From NCBI RefSeq assembly GCF_034424525.1, contig NZ_CP139979.1:1364001-1428000 (forward strand): DNA of 64,000 bases. Direction: 5' to 3'. Positions within the stretch are counted from its first letter, which is position 1; every line of letters starts with the position of its first letter. The DNA comes from Sphingobium yanoikuyae. GTDB taxonomy: Bacteria; Pseudomonadota; Alphaproteobacteria; Sphingomonadales; Sphingomonadaceae. The translations under genes and the position numbers were made by a program. Below are positions 60,330 through 64,000 of the stretch, piece by piece. The notes beneath the pieces are model-generated. The model searched no databases, was not told the DNA's origin, and saw nothing but the letters and a program-made list of their open reading frames with translations.

Positions 60330-61930
60330 CCGCGCGCGCCCTGATCGCCGGCACCTCGCTGCTGGTGCTTGCCAGTGTCAGCGCCCCGGCGCTGGCGCAA
60401 GGCACGCCCGTGTCGACCAGGAAGGTCGATGTCACGCCTTATCTTGGTATCGACCAGGTGGTGATGGTGCCGCTCAAGGGCGACGGCGACGTCGTGACCT
60501 ACACCAATCTCACCGCCGGCGTGACGGTGGAGGTCCAGACCCGTCGGCTCAATGCCGCGGCGGACGTCCAGTATATGCACAGTTTCGGCTGGGGCCACGC
60601 GACCGATTCCGACGTGCTGAGCGGTATCGCCAATGCCGGCTACAAGCTGACCCCCGAACTCACCCTGCAGGCCGGAGGCATCGCTTCGCGCGTGCGGACC
60701 GACGGCTATTCGGGCGCTGCGGCGATCGACAACCGTTTTACCAGCCAGATCTGGGGCGGCTATATCGGGCCCAGCTACGCCACGAAGGTCGGCGATCTCG
60801 ACATCAAGGCTTCCTATCGGCTGGGCTTTGCCCGCGTCGATGATGATGTCGATGTGAATGTCCCCAGCGCCGCGATCGCCAACGGCTCCTTCGCACAAAG
60901 CTGGTCGCATGATCTGAATGGCTCCGTCGGCTTTGCGCCGGGCACCATATTGCCGGTCGGCCTGACCGCCAGCGCCGGCTACAGCCGCGAGGATGCCAGC
61001 CAGCTCGACCAGCGGTTCGAGGATGTCTGGGGCCGGGTCGATGCGATCATGCCGGTTTCGCCCACGGTCGCGCTGCTCGGCGGCATCGGCTATGAGGATA
61101 TAGAGATCAGCCAGCGCGCGCCCTTGCTGGACGAGGATGGCGTGCCGATCATCCGCAATGGCCGCTATGTCACCGACAAGAGTTCGCCGCGCGAACTTTA
61201 TTATGATTTCGGCGACCTGATCTGGGATGTGGGCGTGCTGTGGCGGCCCAATCGCCGCACGTCGCTCAAGGCGACGGTGGGCGAACGCTATGGCGGCATG
61301 TCCTATCAGGGCCAGTTCACCTGGCAGGGCCGCAACAGCAGCATCGGCATCGCCGTGTTCGACGGCATTGAAAGCTTCGGCCGGATGATCACGGCGGATG
61401 CCGCGGCCTTCACTGGCACCAACCTGATCGTGCCGCGCAATCCGTTCACCGGCGATCTCACCGGCTGCGCCTTCTCGCCGACCGGCGGGGGCGAATGTTT
61501 CAACGATGCGCTGGCCGGCATCACCGGCGCCAATTTCCGCTATCGTGGCGTCGCCGGCCAATATTCCACCCGGCGCGGCCCTTGGGGCTTTGGTCTGGGC
61601 GGCGGCTATTCCAACCGCAAGTTCATCACGCCGACGACCCAGAGCGTGCTGATCAGCGGCACCCGCGACCAGAATTGGTATGGCAATGGCACCGTCACTT
61701 ACGCGTTCAACGATCGCGATTCCCTGGATACGGCGGTCTACATCAATTATTTCGATGCCAGCGGCGCGCGCGCCGATGTCTTGAACTATGGTGCCTTCAC
61801 AAGCTATTTCAGGGGCTTGACCAGGAAACTTACGGCATCGGCTTCGCTCGGCGTCGATGCGGCGAAGGCGGATGATTTTGACACGCTGATCAACGCGATG
61901 GGCCAGGTCGGCCTGCGTTACAGCTTTTAA
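60326..61930 (+). CDS. Outer-membrane beta-barrel protein, PEP-CTERM system-associated (TIGR03016-like)
   Basis: A 534-residue exported protein with a signal peptide (residues 1-24) and a long series of amphipathic strands ending in LRYSF, an outer-membrane barrel pattern. It matches the barrel protein found in exosortase-A loci and may be the outer pore or scaffold for the polymer. It starts by ATGA overlap with the kinase. Confidence 0.9.
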   Translation: MTARALIAGTSLLVLASVSAPALAQGTPVSTRKVDVTPYLGIDQVVMVPLKGDGDVVTYTNLTAGVTVEVQTRRLNAAADVQYMHSFGWGHATDSDVLSGIANAGYKLTPELTLQAGGIASRVRTDGYSGAAAIDNRFTSQIWGGYIGPSYATKVGDLDIKASYRLGFARVDDDVDVNVPSAAIANGSFAQSWSHDLNGSVGFAPGTILPVGLTASAGYSREDASQLDQRFEDVWGRVDAIMPVSPTVALLGGIGYEDIEISQRAPLLDEDGVPIIRNGRYVTDKSSPRELYYDFGDLIWDVGVLWRPNRRTSLKATVGERYGGMSYQGQFTWQGRNSSIGIAVFDGIESFGRMITADAAAFTGTNLIVPRNPFTGDLTGCAFSPTGGGECFNDALAGITGANFRYRGVAGQYSTRRGPWGFGLGGGYSNRKFITPTTQSVLISGTRDQNWYGNGTVTYAFNDRDSLDTAVYINYFDASGARADVLNYGAFTSYFRGLTRKLTASASLGVDAAKADDFDTLINAMGQVGLRYSF

Positions 61931-61947
61931 GGAAATTCGGGCTATAA

Positions 61948-61966
61948 CGGCGTCTGTACGACGCCG
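61948..61966 (+). promoter_or_regulatory. Small hairpin upstream of the ATPase gene
   Basis: CGGCGTC (61948-61954) and GACGCCG (61960-61966) pair around TGTAC, 23 nt before the ATPase ATG. It may tune translation or be a weak processing site. Confidence 0.35.
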
Positions 61967-61988
61967 GTCGGCCGGATGGAGACGACAG

Positions 61989-63209
61989 ATGTACGATCAG
62001 TTCTATGGATTGCAGGGGCGCCCGTTCCAGCTGACGCCGGACCCGCATTTCTATTTCGAGAGCACGACGCATCGCAAGGCGCTGTCCTATCTGGGCTATG
62101 GTCTGGCGCAGGGCGAGGGATTCATCGTCATCACCGGCGACATCGGCGCCGGCAAGACGACGCTGGTCGGCCATCTGATGAGCACGATCGATCCGGCGCG
62201 CCTGACCGCGACCAAGATCGTGTCGACCCAGGTCGAGGGCGACGACATGCTGCGCCTTGCCGCGCAGAGCTTCGGCCTTGCCACAGACGGCGTCGCCAAG
62301 GCGCAGATATTGCGCCAGATCGAGGCCTATCTGCAGGGTCAGGCCCGCGCCGGCCGCCGTTCGCTGCTGATCGTGGACGAGGCGCAGAACCTGCCGGTTT
62401 CGGCGATCGAGGAACTGCGCATGCTGTCCAACTTCCAGTTGGGCGGTCAGTCGCTGCTGCAGATATTCCTGCTCGGCCAGCCCGAATTTCGCGACCTTGT
62501 CCGCTCGCCCGAGCTGGAGCAGCTGCGCCAGCGCGTGATCGCGACCCATCATCTCGACCCGATGCTGCCGCAGGAGGTCGAACCCTATATCAGCCATCGC
62601 CTGACGCTGGTTGGCTGGACCGGCAATCCCTATTTCACCGACGATGCGCTAGACGCCATCTATGCCGCCACCGGCGGCGTGCCGCGCCGCATCAACGCGC
62701 TGGTCAGCCGCGTGCTGCTGCTGGGCGCACTGGAGCAACTGACCGAGATTGACGGTCAGGCGGTCCAGGCGGTGATCGAGGATATGGGCGTGGACGAGGA
62801 TGTCAGCGCCGAGCCGATCGCGCCGTCCGTGCTGGATAGTGCCGGCGAAACCGCGCCGGAACCGATCGCACCGGCCGAACCGGTCGCCGCTGCCGCCGCG
62901 CCGCAGGCGGTTGCCTGGCAGGCGCCGGCGCAGCCCGATCTCGTACCGCCCGCCGTGCATGAGGAGATTGAGGCGCTGCGTGCCGAAATCGCCGCCCTGC
63001 GCGCGATGCAGAACCACGCCTCCTACGCCGCGCCGACGGTCGATCCCGAAGCGCTCAAGGGCTGTTTCGCCCTGATCGAGGAGCGCCTGTCGGGCCTCGA
63101 ATTCCGCGTCGAGGAACAGGATGCGGCGCTGCGCCGCGTGCTGACCCTGCTGGTCGACTGGGTCGAGCGCGACGAACGCGCCGCCGATCCGGAGCGTAAC
63201 GCCGCCTGA
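61989..63209 (+). CDS. XrtA-associated AAA ATPase (ExeA/GspA-like)
   Basis: A 406-residue ATPase beginning MYDQFYGLQGRPFQLTPDP, as in ExeA-type proteins. Walker A is GDIGAGKTT (50-58), Walker B LLIVDEAQNL (about 125-134), with a sensor helix TGGVPRRINAL. The C-terminal third has an Ala/Pro linker and a coiled coil (EEIEALRAEIAALRAM). It probably powers or orders assembly of the export complex. Confidence 0.93.
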   Translation: MYDQFYGLQGRPFQLTPDPHFYFESTTHRKALSYLGYGLAQGEGFIVITGDIGAGKTTLVGHLMSTIDPARLTATKIVSTQVEGDDMLRLAAQSFGLATDGVAKAQILRQIEAYLQGQARAGRRSLLIVDEAQNLPVSAIEELRMLSNFQLGGQSLLQIFLLGQPEFRDLVRSPELEQLRQRVIATHHLDPMLPQEVEPYISHRLTLVGWTGNPYFTDDALDAIYAATGGVPRRINALVSRVLLLGALEQLTEIDGQAVQAVIEDMGVDEDVSAEPIAPSVLDSAGETAPEPIAPAEPVAAAAAPQAVAWQAPAQPDLVPPAVHEEIEALRAEIAALRAMQNHASYAAPTVDPEALKGCFALIEERLSGLEFRVEEQDAALRRVLTLLVDWVERDERAADPERNAA

Positions 63210-63241
63210 TCGCGCCCGCGCGGCAACACCGGGACAAGATC

Positions 63242-64000
63242 ATGATGCACAATGCCCTGTCCGTCGATGTCGAGGACTGGTTCCAGGTCGGCGCCTTCGA
63301 GCGGACGATCGACCGTTCCGACTGGGAGGGGCTGACGCATCGCGTCGAGCGTAACACCGATGCGGTGCTGGACCTGTTCGCGCAGGCTGGCGTTACCGCG
63401 ACCTTCTTCACGTTGGGCTGGGTCGCCGAACGCTATCCCGCTTTGATGCGCCGAATTGCCGAAGCCGGGCATGAAGTCGCCAGCCATGGCTATGACCATG
63501 CCCGCGTCTTCACCTTCACCCCCGAACAGTTTCGCGCCGACCTGCGCAAGGCCCGCGCGATCCTGGAGGATGCGAGCGGACAGAAGGTGTCGGGCTATCG
63601 CGCGCCCAGCTTCTCGATCGACCCGCGCACGCCCTGGGCGCATCCGATCCTGGCTGAGGAAGGCTATGCCTATTCCAGCAGCGTCGCGCCGATCCGGCAT
63701 GACCATTATGGCTGGCCCGACTCGCCGCGCTTCGCCTGGAAGCCGGTGGCCGGATCGGACCTGCTCGAACTGCCGGTGACCACGGCAAAGCTGGGCCAGC
63801 GCACGCTGGCGGCCGGGGGCGGGGGCTTTTTCCGCCTGCTGCCCTATGGCTTTTCGCGCTGGGCGATCCGCCAGGTGAACGGGCAGGCGCAGCGGCCCGC
63901 CATCATCTATTTCCACCCCTGGGAAATCGACCCGGATCAGCCGCGCGTCGCCGGCGCGCCGCTGCGCTCGCGGGTGCGCCATTATACCAATCTTTCGGTT
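63242..64000 (+). CDS. Polysaccharide deacetylase, XrtA system (DUF3473), partial at window end
   Basis: The first 253 codons of a NodB-type deacetylase run into the window end. SVDVEDW (residues 7-13, catalytic Asp), the metal His pair in SHGYDH, and YRAPSFSID are present, followed by the start of the DUF3473 part (YFHPWEIDPDQPR). It removes acetyl groups from the polymer in the cell envelope. Start may be 63242 or 63245. More genes, including the exosortase, are expected beyond 64000. Confidence 0.92.
   Translation, partial: MMHNALSVDVEDWFQVGAFERTIDRSDWEGLTHRVERNTDAVLDLFAQAGVTATFFTLGWVAERYPALMRRIAEAGHEVASHGYDHARVFTFTPEQFRADLRKARAILEDASGQKVSGYRAPSFSIDPRTPWAHPILAEEGYAYSSSVAPIRHDHYGWPDSPRFAWKPVAGSDLLELPVTTAKLGQRTLAAGGGGFFRLLPYGFSRWAIRQVNGQAQRPAIIYFHPWEIDPDQPRVAGAPLRSRVRHYTNLSV

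Overview
The window looks like chromosomal DNA of a sphingomonad (order Sphingomonadales, most likely Sphingobium or a close relative). Supporting signs are high GC, many TonB-dependent receptors, the class of short palindromes typical of sphingomonads, and an exosortase-A (XrtA) exopolysaccharide locus. It carries 60 protein-coding genes (the last cut by the window end), one tRNA-Met, one decayed LysR-type gene and one strong riboswitch candidate. I saw no insertion sequence, prophage, CRISPR array or rRNA operon. The genus call is inference from gene content and style.

Layout. 0-5.3 kb: a small basic protein, a LysR remnant, the ribosomal operon rpsF-rpsR-rplI, a GntP-type permease, an RcnB-like periplasmic protein and a CPBP membrane protease. 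5.3-10.3 kb: a tripartite MacAB/TolC-type efflux operon. 10.4-17.9 kb: the fatty-acid cluster fabD, a crotonase, an orphan low-GC gene, fabG, a GT87 membrane glycosyltransferase, acpP, fabF and mltG. 17.9-19 kb: a SAM-I/IV-type riboswitch candidate followed by metA, whose Glu111 predicts acetyl-CoA use. 19-28 kb: a mixed region with a 2'-5' RNA ligase-like gene probably starting at CTG, a ferredoxin-reductase-like flavoprotein, a solitary MreB homologue, a PEP-CTERM surface protein and a Fur-boxed siderophore receptor.

28.2-44.3 kb is an accessory catabolic region. A GntR regulator faces a five-gene coupled operon (aldehyde dehydrogenase, duplicated carboxymuconolactone-decarboxylase-like protein, SDR, beta-hydroxyacid dehydrogenase, SDR). 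Then come a TonB receptor, two tandem secreted amidohydrolases, an Lrp/AsnC regulator, a PQQ glucose dehydrogenase and an OprB porin. The order suggests outer-membrane uptake, periplasmic hydrolysis and cytoplasmic oxidation of an unknown substrate, next to a periplasmic glucose-oxidation module.

45-51 kb holds NDH-2, tRNA-Met and the conserved but functionally unresolved quartet of circularly permuted ATP-grasp, alpha-E protein, transglutaminase and the proteasome-like Anbu protease. 51-53 kb holds an alpha/beta hydrolase and trxB. From 52.9 kb to the window end is the XrtA locus: acyl carrier protein, FemAB/GNAT protein, acyl-CoA ligase, PLP decarboxylase, polysaccharide export lipoprotein, chain-length determinant, tyrosine autokinase, beta-barrel protein, AAA-type ATPase and a polysaccharide deacetylase. 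The PEP-CTERM protein at 24 kb is a plausible client of the exosortase expected just beyond the window.

The items most worth follow-up are the metA leader, the amidohydrolase region, the 18-bp sequence shared by the NDH-2 and ATP-grasp upstream regions, the ACP/ligase/decarboxylase group in the XrtA locus, and the Anbu quartet.
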